Shown here in pieces: positions 1 through 8,022 of a stretch of 64,000 nucleotides of DNA. Where the stretch lies: positions 151,140 through 215,139 of the forward strand of contig JAEYMI010000028.1 of assembly GCA_023461275.1 (NCBI GenBank), read 5' to 3'. How positions within the stretch are numbered: position 1 is the stretch's first letter; each line of letters begins with the position of its first letter. Source of the DNA: Actinomycetes bacterium. GTDB lineage: Bacteria; Actinomycetota; Actinomycetes; Mycobacteriales; Mycobacteriaceae. Under the pieces are notes generated by a model. That model did no database searches and was not told where the DNA came from. It was given only the letters and a program-made list of their open reading frames with translations. The translations under genes were made by a program, and so were the position numbers.

Positions 1-266
1 CGGTCAGCTTCATCGCCGCGGCCGTCATCTACATCCTGGCGATCGGCGAGGTGCGCGGGTTCGCCTTCACCCTCGGACTGACCACCATTCTGGACGTGGT
101 CGTGGTGTTCCTGGTGACCCATCCGCTCGTGGTCCTGGCCAGCCGATCGGAGTTCCTGTCCAAGCCCAGCGTCAACGGACTCGGGGCCGTCAGCGAGGTC
201 GCCCGGCGACGTCGGGTCGCCGCAGCCGCCGCGAAACAGAAGGTGTCGGAGGGAGCATCGCGATGA
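1..266 (+). CDS. secD: Protein translocase subunit SecD, C-terminal end (partial)
   Basis: The frame is open from the first bases of the window (codons from position 3) to the TGA at 264-266, so only about the last 88 residues are present. They read as the final membrane segments of SecD: a hydrophobic stretch, the GEVRGFAFTLG turn, then TTILDVVVVFLVTHPLVVL and a short basic, Ala-rich tail. SecD pairs with SecF in the membrane and uses the proton gradient to help SecYEG pull proteins outward. The stop codon overlaps the ATG of secF (ATGA), which indicates co-translation. Identification rests on this segment plus the secF neighbour. Confidence 0.93.
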   Translation, partial: VSFIAAAVIYILAIGEVRGFAFTLGLTTILDVVVVFLVTHPLVVLASRSEFLSKPSVNGLGAVSEVARRRRVAAAAAKQKVSEGASR

Positions 267-1462
267 GCACCGACAACAGCAGAATCACCGACCGCACCGA
301 CGTCGCCGATCCGTCCGCCGGCGCCGACGACGACTTCATCGCCGACAAGGACAGGTCCTTCCTGTCCCGGCTCTACACCGGCACGGGCGCCTTCGAGATC
401 GCGGGAAACCGTCGTCGCTGGTACTGGATCACCGCCGCGATCCTCATCGTGTGCATAGCCTCGATCGCCTTCCGCGGTTTCTCGCTCGGCATCGAGTTCG
501 AGGGCGGCACGCAGATCTCGATCCCCAAGTCGTCGAACATGACCACCGACAGCGTCGAGCAGGCCGTGAGCAAGGCGTTGGGTTCGGCCCCGGAGTCGGT
601 GCAGACCGCCGGATCGGGGTCGAGTGAAACCGTCCAGGTCCGCACCGCGGCCTTGAATCTTCAACAGGCCGAGGCGGTCACCGGGTCTCTGACCGAGGCG
701 TTCGGTCCGTCGCTGACCGCCGACGAGGTCAGCATCTCCGACGTGAGTTCCACCTGGGGTAACGAGATCACGCAGAAGATGCTGATCGCGCTGGCGGTGT
801 TCCTGGTGATCGTCTTCGTCTACATCGCGGTCCGCTTCGACCGGGAGATGTCGATCGCGGCGATGGCATCGTTGTTCTTCGACATCATCTGTACCGCCGG
901 CGTCTACTCGCTGATCGGCTGGGAGGTCACTCCGGCCACCGTCATCGGCTTGCTGACCATCCTCGGCTTCTCGCTCTACGACACGGTGGTGGTGTTCGAC
1001 AAGGTTGCCGAGAACACCCGCTCGGTACTGCAGACGACGCGCCGTACCTACGCCGAACAGGCGAACCTGGCGATCAACCAGACCCTGATGCGATCGATCA
1101 ACACCACGGTCATCTCGGTGCTCCCGATCATCGCGTTGATGGTCATCGCCGTCTGGCTGCTCGGTGCCGGAACGCTGAAAGACCTCGGTCTGATCCAGCT
1201 CGTCGGCGTGATCGTCGGCGCGTACTCGTCGATCTTCCTGGCTGCGCCGCTGCTGGTCACGCTCAAGGAGCGCCGCGCCGACATCGCGCAGCACACCAAG
1301 CGTGTCCTTGATCGTCGTGCCCGGGCGGAAGCAGGGGTCACCGACACCGTCGCCGCTGAACCGGCCCGTCGGCGTGCGAGCGCACCGGCGCCGGGAAGCC
1401 GGCCCGATCGCGGTGGACGACACTCTGCCGCGCCTTCCGGGAAGCCGCGTCGCGCACGCTAG
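263..1462 (+). CDS. secF: Protein translocase subunit SecF
   Basis: A 399-residue membrane protein. A hydrophilic N-terminus of about 50 residues precedes the first membrane helix (WYWITAAILIVCIASIAF). Next come the family-typical GIEFEGGTQI motif and a periplasmic-type domain, then five clustered helices from about residue 172, with the conserved LGFSLYDTVVVFDKVAEN and SINTTVISVLPI segments. The Arg/Ala/Pro-rich C-terminal tail is common in actinobacterial SecF. It forms the SecDF complex with the upstream gene and shares four bases with it. The start ATG at 263 is fixed by this overlap. Family assignment is secure. Confidence 0.96.
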   Translation: MSTDNSRITDRTDVADPSAGADDDFIADKDRSFLSRLYTGTGAFEIAGNRRRWYWITAAILIVCIASIAFRGFSLGIEFEGGTQISIPKSSNMTTDSVEQAVSKALGSAPESVQTAGSGSSETVQVRTAALNLQQAEAVTGSLTEAFGPSLTADEVSISDVSSTWGNEITQKMLIALAVFLVIVFVYIAVRFDREMSIAAMASLFFDIICTAGVYSLIGWEVTPATVIGLLTILGFSLYDTVVVFDKVAENTRSVLQTTRRTYAEQANLAINQTLMRSINTTVISVLPIIALMVIAVWLLGAGTLKDLGLIQLVGVIVGAYSSIFLAAPLLVTLKERRADIAQHTKRVLDRRARAEAGVTDTVAAEPARRRASAPAPGSRPDRGGRHSAAPSGKPRRAR

Positions 1463-1471
1463 TCTCGGTCC

Positions 1472-3178
1472 GTGACGCCACCATCGGGGACGCCCGCCAG
1501 GATCGTTTCCGCGGTCTTCGCCGTGGTCGCGGTGCTCGGTATCGTCGTCGGATGTTCCGATGACGGTCCCGCCACCATCAACTACGTCGTCGATGCCCGC
1601 ATCGACACCTACAACGCCAACACTGTCGACGGGAACGCCTCCGGCGTCCTGATGGCGACCACGCGCGTGTTGCCCGGCTTCAGCTATCTCGGTGCGCAGG
1701 GGCAGGTCACCCCGGATCGTGACGTCGGCACGGTGTCGCCGGTCGCCGGTGACACGTTGACCCTGCGCTATCAGTTCGCGCCCGCCGCAGCGTTTTCCGA
1801 CGGTCAGCAACTCGACTGCGACGATCTGGTGCTGGCCTGGGCGGCGATGAGCGGACGCTTCGCCGGGTTCACCCCGGCCACCACCGCGGGCTATCGCGAC
1901 ATCACCGCCGTCGATTGCGCAGCGGGGGAGAAGGCCGCCACAGTACATTTCGCGGCCGGGCGGGCCTACCGCGACTGGGCGTCGTTGTTCGGTGCGGGCA
2001 CCCTGCTGCCCGCGCATGTCGTCGGCCGCATCGCCGGCTCCACTGATGTCGTCGGCGCCGTGCGCCGCAACGATGCCCCGGCGCTGGCCAAGATCGCCAA
2101 AGCCTGGGACACCGGGTTCGATCTGGCGCCCGGCGACATCGACGCGACCCGGTTCCCCGCGTCGGGGCCCTACCGGGTGGATCACTATTCACGAGCCGAC
2201 GGTCTGGTGCTCGTCGCCAACGAGAAGTGGTGGGGTGATGCGCCGAAGGTGTCGCGCATCATCATCTGGGGTCGCGGAACCGACGTGGATCGGCGGATCA
2301 GTGACGACGCCTTCGACATCGCGGACGTGACCGGCGGATTCGTCAACAACGACCTCGCGCCGGCGGGCGGTGCGGTCACCGGTCCGTCGGCGACGTGGCG
2401 ACCGCGCGACGCGCTCGGCGTCGACGAGGTCGTGTTGTCGTCGGGCGGCGTGTTCGCCGACGTCCGGGCGCGACGTGCCTTCGCGTCGTGCGTTCCTCGC
2501 GACGGTTTGGCCCGGCAGTTCGGTCAGGGCGCCCAGATGTGGAACATGCGGGTGCTTGCTCCGGCCGACGATCTCGCCGCGCAGATCAACAACGAGTTCG
2601 GTCGCGAGTACGCCCGACCCGACCTCGGCCGTGCGCGATCACTGCTCGACGAGATCGCAACGGAGACCGGCTCGGGCACCCCCGCGATTCGGGTCCGGCT
2701 CGGATTCGTAGCGCCCACACCACGTTTCGAGCAGATGGCCTCGACGATTGCCGAACGGTGTCGCGACGCGGGAGTCACGGTGGTCGCCGCCGACTCGCCC
2801 GACATCACTCCCGGTGCGCTGGGACGTTCGGTGGATGCGTTGCTGGTGTCCGGCGGTGTGGGATTCGCGGCGTCGGGTGCACTCGACCCGGCGCGCGACG
2901 CCTATCAGGTACGCGGGGGAGACCCGCTCGACCTGCCCGACTTCCGGAGTCCGCCGGTCAGTGAGGCCGTCGACCAGCTCGCCACGGTCGACCTCGGTGC
3001 CGACCGGCTCCAGCTGGTGCGCACCATCGAGAACGGTGCGTGGACCGACCTACCGTCGATCCCGCTGTTCGCCTCGCCGCGCGTCCAGCGATGGAACCAG
3101 CGCGTCGCTAACGTGATACCTGGTCTGGCCCGCAACGGGACCGGATGGAACATGGATCGGTGGGCTATTCGTGAGTGA
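1472..3178 (+). CDS. ABC transporter substrate-binding lipoprotein, solute-binding family 5
   Basis: A 568-residue protein with a lipoprotein signal: hydrophobic stretch IVSAVFAVVAVLGIVVGC with the lipobox cysteine at residue 28. The mature part resembles family 5 (DppA/OppA-like) binding proteins: an early 'FSDGQQLDCDDLVLAW' segment, 'FPASGPYRVDHY' near residue 230, then long alternating lobes. It starts with GTG nine bases after secF and overlaps the apt start by eight bases. M. tuberculosis has a lipoprotein gene (Rv2585c) at the same place between secF and apt. No permease or ATPase genes lie nearby, so the ligand is unknown; it may be an orphan binding protein or have another envelope role. 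Confidence 0.82.
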   Translation: MTPPSGTPARIVSAVFAVVAVLGIVVGCSDDGPATINYVVDARIDTYNANTVDGNASGVLMATTRVLPGFSYLGAQGQVTPDRDVGTVSPVAGDTLTLRYQFAPAAAFSDGQQLDCDDLVLAWAAMSGRFAGFTPATTAGYRDITAVDCAAGEKAATVHFAAGRAYRDWASLFGAGTLLPAHVVGRIAGSTDVVGAVRRNDAPALAKIAKAWDTGFDLAPGDIDATRFPASGPYRVDHYSRADGLVLVANEKWWGDAPKVSRIIIWGRGTDVDRRISDDAFDIADVTGGFVNNDLAPAGGAVTGPSATWRPRDALGVDEVVLSSGGVFADVRARRAFASCVPRDGLARQFGQGAQMWNMRVLAPADDLAAQINNEFGREYARPDLGRARSLLDEIATETGSGTPAIRVRLGFVAPTPRFEQMASTIAERCRDAGVTVVAADSPDITPGALGRSVDALLVSGGVGFAASGALDPARDAYQVRGGDPLDLPDFRSPPVSEAVDQLATVDLGADRLQLVRTIENGAWTDLPSIPLFASPRVQRWNQRVANVIPGLARNGTGWNMDRWAIRE

Positions 3179-3746
3179 CATCCCCGTCAATGATGTGACC
3201 GCTGCCGCGTTGGCGCGTGCGCGTGGATCGATCGCCGAGCATGCGCGGTTGGTGGCCGATTTCCCGGCACCGGGAATCGCGTTCAAGGATCTGACCCCGG
3301 TGCTGGCCGACGCCGACGGGCTCGCCGCCATCGTCACCGCGCTGACGCATGGCTGCCGTGACGTCGAACTCGTCGCGGGTATCGACGCGCGAGGTTTCCT
3401 CCTCGGCGGTGCGGTGGCCCGCGAGCTCGGTGTGGGGGTGCTCGCGGTCCGCAAGGGCGGAAAGCTGCCGCCGCCGGTGCTGTCGGTCAGTTACGAACTC
3501 GAGTATGGCGACGCGACGCTGGAGATCCCGGCCGACGGCACCGACATCGCCGGTAAGAACGTGCTCGTCGTCGACGACGTCCTGGCGACCGGAGGAACCG
3601 CGGTGGCCACCGCGGCCCTGCTCGAGCAGGCCGGTGCCCGGGTGGCCGGATTCGCGGTGATCATGGAACTCGATGGCCTCGACGGACGCAGTCGCATCGC
3701 CGCCGCGCTGGGTGAGGTGCCGGTGCACTGTGTCACGAGCGGTTGA
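3171..3746 (+). CDS. apt: Adenine phosphoribosyltransferase
   Basis: 191 residues. Converts adenine plus PRPP to AMP in purine salvage. The PRPP-binding loop VLVVDDVLATGGTA is near residue 125. The conserved 'DFPAPGIAFKDLTPVLAD' and 'VAGIDARGFLLGGAVA' segments sit in the expected N-terminal order, followed by 'AVRKGGKLPP'. The GTG start at 3171 lies inside the end of the lipoprotein gene, which suggests coupled translation. The secD-secF-lipoprotein-apt-rel order is the standard mycobacterial one. Length is normal for the family. Confidence 0.96.
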   Translation: MSDIPVNDVTAAALARARGSIAEHARLVADFPAPGIAFKDLTPVLADADGLAAIVTALTHGCRDVELVAGIDARGFLLGGAVARELGVGVLAVRKGGKLPPPVLSVSYELEYGDATLEIPADGTDIAGKNVLVVDDVLATGGTAVATAALLEQAGARVAGFAVIMELDGLDGRSRIAAALGEVPVHCVTSG

Positions 3747-3840
3747 TTGGGTGACAAGCGGCTGATCTGGTTTGGTCGGAGCCCGGCGTCGAGGGCTTCG
3801 GTCCTCGGGAGTGGTGACACACCCTAGACTGGATCCAAGT

Positions 3841-3869
3841 TTGCATCGAACGAAGACTTTTCGATGCAA
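3841..3869 (+). promoter_or_regulatory. Perfect inverted repeat in the rel leader
   Basis: TTGCATCGAA at 3841-3850 and its exact reverse complement at 3860-3869 are separated by nine bases. The element lies 22 bases before the rel start codon and just ahead of its ribosome-binding site (AGGGAGG, 3881-3887). A possible -10 box (TAGACT, 3825-3830) lies upstream with no clear -35. If transcription starts near 3837, the repeat would form a 10-bp RNA stem close to the +1. It could equally be a protein operator. No T-run follows, so it is not a classical terminator. Confidence 0.5.
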
Positions 3870-3891
3870 GCGCCGACGGTAGGGAGGGTCC

Positions 3892-6273
3892 ATGGCCGAC
3901 GAACCGAATAGTGCCGCGCCGGTGACCCATGCGCCACAGGCGTCACGTCCGGTGTCTTCCACCGCGTCGGGATCGCCCGAACCTTCCGCCGTCGACGGTG
4001 CCGCGTCGGCGTCACGACGAGTGCGGGCCCGGCTGGCCCGAAGGATGACCGCCACGCGCAGCCAGGTCCGGCCGGTCCTCGAGCCGCTGGCCACACTGCA
4101 TCGCGAGATCTACCCGAAGGCCGACGTCGCTTTGCTGCAGCGCGCCTACGACGTCGCCGAGGAACGGCACCGCGATCAGACCCGCAAATCCGGCGATCCG
4201 TACATCACCCACCCGCTGGCGGTGGCCACCATCCTCGCCGACCTCGGGATGGACACCATCACCCTGGTGGCCGCGTTGTTGCACGACACGGTCGAGGACA
4301 CCGGTTATTCGCTGGAGGCACTCGAGAAGGACTTCGGTGCCGAAGTCGCCCATCTCGTCGACGGGGTCACCAAGCTGGACAAGGTGGCGCTCGGCAACGC
4401 CGCCGAGGCCGAGACCATCCGCAAGATGATCATCGCCATGGCGCGGGACCCGCGGGTGCTCGTCATCAAGGTCGCCGACCGTTTGCACAACATGCGCACC
4501 ATGCGGTTCCTGCCGCCGGAGAAGCAGGCACGCAAAGCTCGTGAAACCTTGGAAGTCATTGCGCCGCTGGCACATCGACTTGGTATGGCCACAGTCAAGT
4601 GGGAGCTCGAAGACCTCTCCTTCGCCATCCTGCACCCCAAACGCTACGAGGAGATCGTGCGCCTGGTCGCCGATCGCGCACCGTCGCGCGACACCTATCT
4701 CGCACGGGTTCGCGCCGATATCAACAACGCGCTCTCGGCCGCGAAGATCACCGCGACCGTCGAGGGCAGGCCGAAGCACTACTGGTCGATCTATCAGAAG
4801 ATGATCGTCAAGGGCCGCGACTTCGACGACATCCACGATCTGGTCGGTGTCCGGATTCTCGTCGACGAGGTCCGTGACTGCTATGCGGCGGTCGGCGTGG
4901 TGCATGCACTCTGGCAGCCGATGGCCGGCCGCTTCAAGGATTACATCGCGCAGCCGAGATTCGGTGTCTACCAGTCGCTGCACACCACCGTCGTCGGCCC
5001 GGAGGGCAAGCCGCTGGAGGTGCAGATCCGCACCGAGGCGATGCACAACACCGCCGAGTTCGGCATCGCCGCGCACTGGCGATACAAGGAGAGCGGCTAC
5101 AAACGCAACGGCAACAAGGGGGGCGGTCGCAAGGCCGAACTCGCCGAGATCGACGACATGGCCTGGATGCGTCAGCTGCTCGACTGGCAGCGGGAAGCCG
5201 CCGACCCGGGTGAGTTCCTGGAGTCGCTGCGCTATGACCTCGCGGTCAAGGAGATCTTCGTCTTCACGCCCAAGGGTGACGTGATCACGCTGCCGGCCGG
5301 TTCGACTCCCGTCGATTTCGCGTACGCCGTGCACACCGAGGTCGGACATCGTTGTATCGGTGCCCGGGTCAACGGGCGACTGGTGGCGCTCGAACGTCAG
5401 CTGGAGAACGGTGAGGTGGTGGAGGTCTTCACCTCCAAGGCCCCCAACGCCGGACCCAGCAAGGACTGGCAGAACTTCGTCGTCTCGCCGCGCGCCAAGG
5501 CCAAGATCCGCCAATGGTTTGCCAAGGAGCGTCGGGAAGAAGCGCTTGAGACCGGTAAGGAGGCGATCGCCAAGGAGGTTCGCCGCGGCGGACTTCCGTT
5601 GCAGCGCTTGCTGAATGCCGATTCGATGGCGGCCATCGCCAACGAACTGCGCTACCAGGACGTCACCGCGCTCTACACCGCCGTCGGCGAGAACCATGTA
5701 TCGGCCAAGCATGTGGTGAGCAGGCTCGTCGCCTCCCTCGGCGGCATCGACGACGCCGTCGACGAGATCGCCGAACGGTCAACGCCGTCGACACTGCCCA
5801 CCCGATCACGGCAGGGCGGCGACGCCGGCGTGGTGGTGACCGGCGTGGACAACGTTCTGGTCAAGCTCGCCAAATGTTGTACGCCCGTGCCAGGCGATGA
5901 CATCCTCGGCTTCGTCACCCGCGGTGGTGGCGTGAGCGTGCATCGCGTCGACTGCACCAATGCCGGTGCGCTGCAACGACAATCCGAACGCCTGATCGAC
6001 GTCACATGGGCGCCGTCGCCGTCGTCGGTGTTCCTGGTCGCGATTCAGGTGGAGGCGCTCGACCGGCACCGCCTGCTGTCCGACGTCACCAAGGTGCTCG
6101 CCGACGAGCGGGTCAACATCCTGTCCGCGTCGGTGACCACCAGTCGCGATCGGGTTGCCATCTCGCGCTTCACTTTTGAGATGGGCGACCCCAAGCACCT
6201 CGGCCACGTACTCAACGTGGTGCGCAACGTCGAAGGTGTCTACGACGTGTACCGGGTTACGTCAGCAGCCTGA
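3892..6273 (+). CDS. rel: Bifunctional (p)ppGpp synthetase/hydrolase, RelA/SpoT family
   Basis: 793 residues, full length for the actinobacterial Rel. It makes and degrades the stringent-response alarmone (p)ppGpp. The N-terminal HD hydrolase domain is intact (THPLAVATILADLGMD, then ALLHDTVEDT). The synthetase domain holds DFDDIHDLVGVRILV and GRFKDYIAQPR; the RFKD signature is typical of bifunctional enzymes. The TGS domain begins at IFVFTPKGDVITLPAGSTPVDFAYAVHTE. A Cys-containing region (KLAKCCTPVPGDDILGF) and a C-terminal ACT domain follow. ATG at 3892 has a strong AGGGAGG seven bases or less upstream. The N-terminal 60 residues are Ala/Pro/Ser-rich and poorly conserved. The 3' end overlaps the convergent TetR gene by 17 bases. 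Confidence 0.97.
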   Translation: MADEPNSAAPVTHAPQASRPVSSTASGSPEPSAVDGAASASRRVRARLARRMTATRSQVRPVLEPLATLHREIYPKADVALLQRAYDVAEERHRDQTRKSGDPYITHPLAVATILADLGMDTITLVAALLHDTVEDTGYSLEALEKDFGAEVAHLVDGVTKLDKVALGNAAEAETIRKMIIAMARDPRVLVIKVADRLHNMRTMRFLPPEKQARKARETLEVIAPLAHRLGMATVKWELEDLSFAILHPKRYEEIVRLVADRAPSRDTYLARVRADINNALSAAKITATVEGRPKHYWSIYQKMIVKGRDFDDIHDLVGVRILVDEVRDCYAAVGVVHALWQPMAGRFKDYIAQPRFGVYQSLHTTVVGPEGKPLEVQIRTEAMHNTAEFGIAAHWRYKESGYKRNGNKGGGRKAELAEIDDMAWMRQLLDWQREAADPGEFLESLRYDLAVKEIFVFTPKGDVITLPAGSTPVDFAYAVHTEVGHRCIGARVNGRLVALERQLENGEVVEVFTSKAPNAGPSKDWQNFVVSPRAKAKIRQWFAKERREEALETGKEAIAKEVRRGGLPLQRLLNADSMAAIANELRYQDVTALYTAVGENHVSAKHVVSRLVASLGGIDDAVDEIAERSTPSTLPTRSRQGGDAGVVVTGVDNVLVKLAKCCTPVPGDDILGFVTRGGGVSVHRVDCTNAGALQRQSERLIDVTWAPSPSSVFLVAIQVEALDRHRLLSDVTKVLADERVNILSASVTTSRDRVAISRFTFEMGDPKHLGHVLNVVRNVEGVYDVYRVTSAA

Positions 6274-6826
6274 GGACTTCCTCGACGAGAGTGTCGTCGA
6301 GACGTTCGCGGGTGGCGATCATGCGATACCACAGTGTCCCGAACACGATGTCGGCCACCGTTTCGGACGAAATTGTCGGCGGTAGATCGCCACGGCTGTC
6401 AGCGCGATCGGTGATTGTCGCGAGGGCCTCGCGACGTCGATTGAGGAAGGCGAGCCGGAATCGTTCGCCGAACTCGGGACTGATCTGCGCTTCCGCCATG
6501 AGTGCGCCTAACACCGCTGCGTACTCGGCGACCGACGCTGTTCGGTAGCTCGCCTCCAGAAATGCCCGCAGGTCTGCCCGGTAGCTTCCATGATCATCGA
6601 CCGGCACGTGTAGCTCGGCCTTGGTTGACGCGGCCTCGAGGAGTACGTCGGCTTTGGTCGGCCACCAACGGTAGATGGTCTGTTTGCCGACACCTGCGCG
6701 TGCCGAGATGCCCTCGATTGTGAGTCCCGCATAGCCTGTCTCGCCGATGAGCTCCAAGGCCGCGGCCAGAATCGCGGTCCTGGAGTTCTCGCTGCGCGGT
6801 CGGCCCGGCTGTCGTGAATCGGTCAC
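6257..6826 (-). CDS. TetR/AcrR family transcriptional regulator
   Basis: 189 residues with the GTG start at 6826 (VTDSRQPGRPR...). The N-terminal helix-turn-helix is classical: RTAILAAALELIGETGYAGLTIEGISARAGVGKQTIYRWW, with the KQTIYRWWPTKADVLLEA end typical of the family. The C-terminal ligand/dimer domain resembles TetR_C-type sequences. Longer in-frame starts exist up to 7156, but they would run through the divergent operator and the SDR gene and are rejected. It is divergent from the SDR gene, with paired palindromes between them. It most likely represses itself and that gene. The ligand is unknown. Confidence 0.9.
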   Translation of the reverse strand: MTDSRQPGRPRSENSRTAILAAALELIGETGYAGLTIEGISARAGVGKQTIYRWWPTKADVLLEAASTKAELHVPVDDHGSYRADLRAFLEASYRTASVAEYAAVLGALMAEAQISPEFGERFRLAFLNRRREALATITDRADSRGDLPPTISSETVADIVFGTLWYRMIATRERLDDTLVEEVLRLLT

Positions 6827-6841
6827 GCACTCGAGGTTACA

Positions 6842-6880
6842 AGACGTTGCGTCTCGTATAGTATCGAGACGTAACGTCTC
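6842..6880. promoter_or_regulatory. Paired palindromic operator with divergent promoters (TetR/SDR)
   Basis: Two 13-bp palindromic half-elements, AGACGTTGCGTCT (6842-6854) and AGACGTAACGTCT (6867-6879), have centres 25 bp apart. The second is perfect around its centre and extends to 15 bp (6866-6880). The two copies are also near-perfect inverted repeats of each other. Between them TATAGT (6857-6862) reads as a -10 box for the SDR, and its complement TACTAT as one for the TetR gene. This layout fits autorepression by the adjacent TetR protein, with two dimers blocking both promoters. Binding itself is inferred. Confidence 0.75.
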
Positions 6881-6896
6881 ATAAATGGAGGTTGGA

Positions 6897-7580
6897 ATGC
6901 GCGCGATAATCATGGGTGGCACATCCGGAATTGGACTGGCCACCGCCGAACGTCTGACGAAAGACGTCGACGTCACAATCACCGGGCGGGATCCGCTCAA
7001 ACTTGCCGCTGCCGAGGGTCGTTTCAGCAGCGCGGTACAGCTGGACTCCACCGATCGGGAAGCGGTTCGCGAGTTCTTCGATGGCTTCGGCCTTTTCGAG
7101 CACCTCGTCTTGGCCTTCAGCCCCGGGGCAATCGGCGTCGGCCCGATCCACGACACGTCCTATACGGACATCGAATCGGCATTCAACGGAAAACTCTTCG
7201 CCTACCTGCATGCCATCGGATGCGCGCAGGTGACCGAGTCGATCACGATGATCTCCGCGGCCAGTGCGCGGTCGGCGATTCCGACCACTGTTGTACTCGC
7301 AGCGGTCAACGGAGCGATCGAGCGGATGGTGTCCCCGCTTGCTGCCGAACTCGCACCGGTTCGGGTCAACGCGGTCAGCCCCGGCGTGGTCGACACGCCG
7401 TGGTGGGGATTCCTATCCGACGAGCAACGAAGAGAGCAGTTCGATGAGGCGAGCGCCACGGTGCCGGCGGGCCGGGTTGCCACCGCTGACGACGTCGCGG
7501 CCGCGGTCGGCTACCTGACCACGGCGTCGATGGTCACCGGCGCCATCCTGCCGGTCGACGGCGGGCTCACCGTCGCGTGA
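6897..7580 (+). CDS. Short-chain dehydrogenase/reductase
   Basis: 227 residues, a short but complete Rossmann-fold SDR. The cofactor loop is IIMGGTSGIGLATAE at the N-terminus. The catalytic region has a Ser-rich strand (ITMISAASARS). The position expected to hold Tyr-x-x-x-Lys reads TTVVLAAVNGAIERM, so the usual active-site Tyr and Lys are not evident. The C-terminus (RVNAVSPGVVDTPWW and GAILPVDGGLTVA) is typical. ATG 6897 is preferred over ATG 6885 because GGAGGT (6887-6892) lies just before it. It is controlled, by inference, by the divergent TetR gene. Lack of YxxxK suggests an atypical or non-canonical oxidoreductase. Confidence 0.85.
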   Translation: MRAIIMGGTSGIGLATAERLTKDVDVTITGRDPLKLAAAEGRFSSAVQLDSTDREAVREFFDGFGLFEHLVLAFSPGAIGVGPIHDTSYTDIESAFNGKLFAYLHAIGCAQVTESITMISAASARSAIPTTVVLAAVNGAIERMVSPLAAELAPVRVNAVSPGVVDTPWWGFLSDEQRREQFDEASATVPAGRVATADDVAAAVGYLTTASMVTGAILPVDGGLTVA

Positions 7581-8022
7581 ATCGCCGACGCACCGTGAGA
7601 ACCATCGTCATCACCGGCGCGACCGACGGTCTCGGACGCGCACTGGCATCGACGCTGGCCGAGGACGACGACATCCGACTGATCCTGCACGGTCGCAACG
7701 ATTCTCGACTCGACATCTTGCGTCATGAACTGGCGGACCGTCCCGCTCAGGTGATGACGGTGTGCGCCGACCTGGCCGTGATGTCGGAGGTTCACTCACT
7801 TGCTGATGCGGTTGCCGGTCTCACCGACGAGGTTGACGTACTGGTCAACAACGCCGGAGTACGCTACGGCTGATCAACGAGCCCGATCTGGCCTACGTCA
7901 GCGGTGAGTTCTTCGATCGGGCCAGCGAAACCAGAGCGCACCCTGACGCATACAAAGCCGACATACGAGAGCGCTTGTGGGATGTCAGTGAGCAACTCAC
8001 CGCGCGGGTCAGGCGTCGTTGA
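7577..8022 (+). pseudogene. Second SDR gene, remnant with internal deletion
   Basis: The first 98 codons (7577-7873) encode an SDR N-terminal half: TIVITGATDGLGRALASTLA and the DVLVNNAGVRYG strand, ending in a stop at the NNAG motif. In the next frame, codons from 7870 to the TGA at 8020-8022 read LINEPDLAYVSGEFFDR and then ...AHPDAYKADIRERLWDVSEQL. That is what the last 50 residues of such oxidoreductases look like. The catalytic centre between the two halves (about 100-150 residues) is missing and the frame is broken at the junction. The start overlaps the previous SDR stop (GTGA), so it was the second gene of the operon. Its end runs into the convergent cyclophilin gene. Confidence 0.8.

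Noticed and set aside
29..2185. 718-codon open frame on the minus strand across secD, secF and the lipoprotein gene
   Set aside because: Arg/Gly/Asp-rich translation with no domain; it mirrors real plus-strand genes and is a GC-bias artefact.
4012..5712. 566-codon minus-strand open frame inside rel
   Set aside because: Antisense shadow of rel, with no recognisable motif and no ribosome-binding site.
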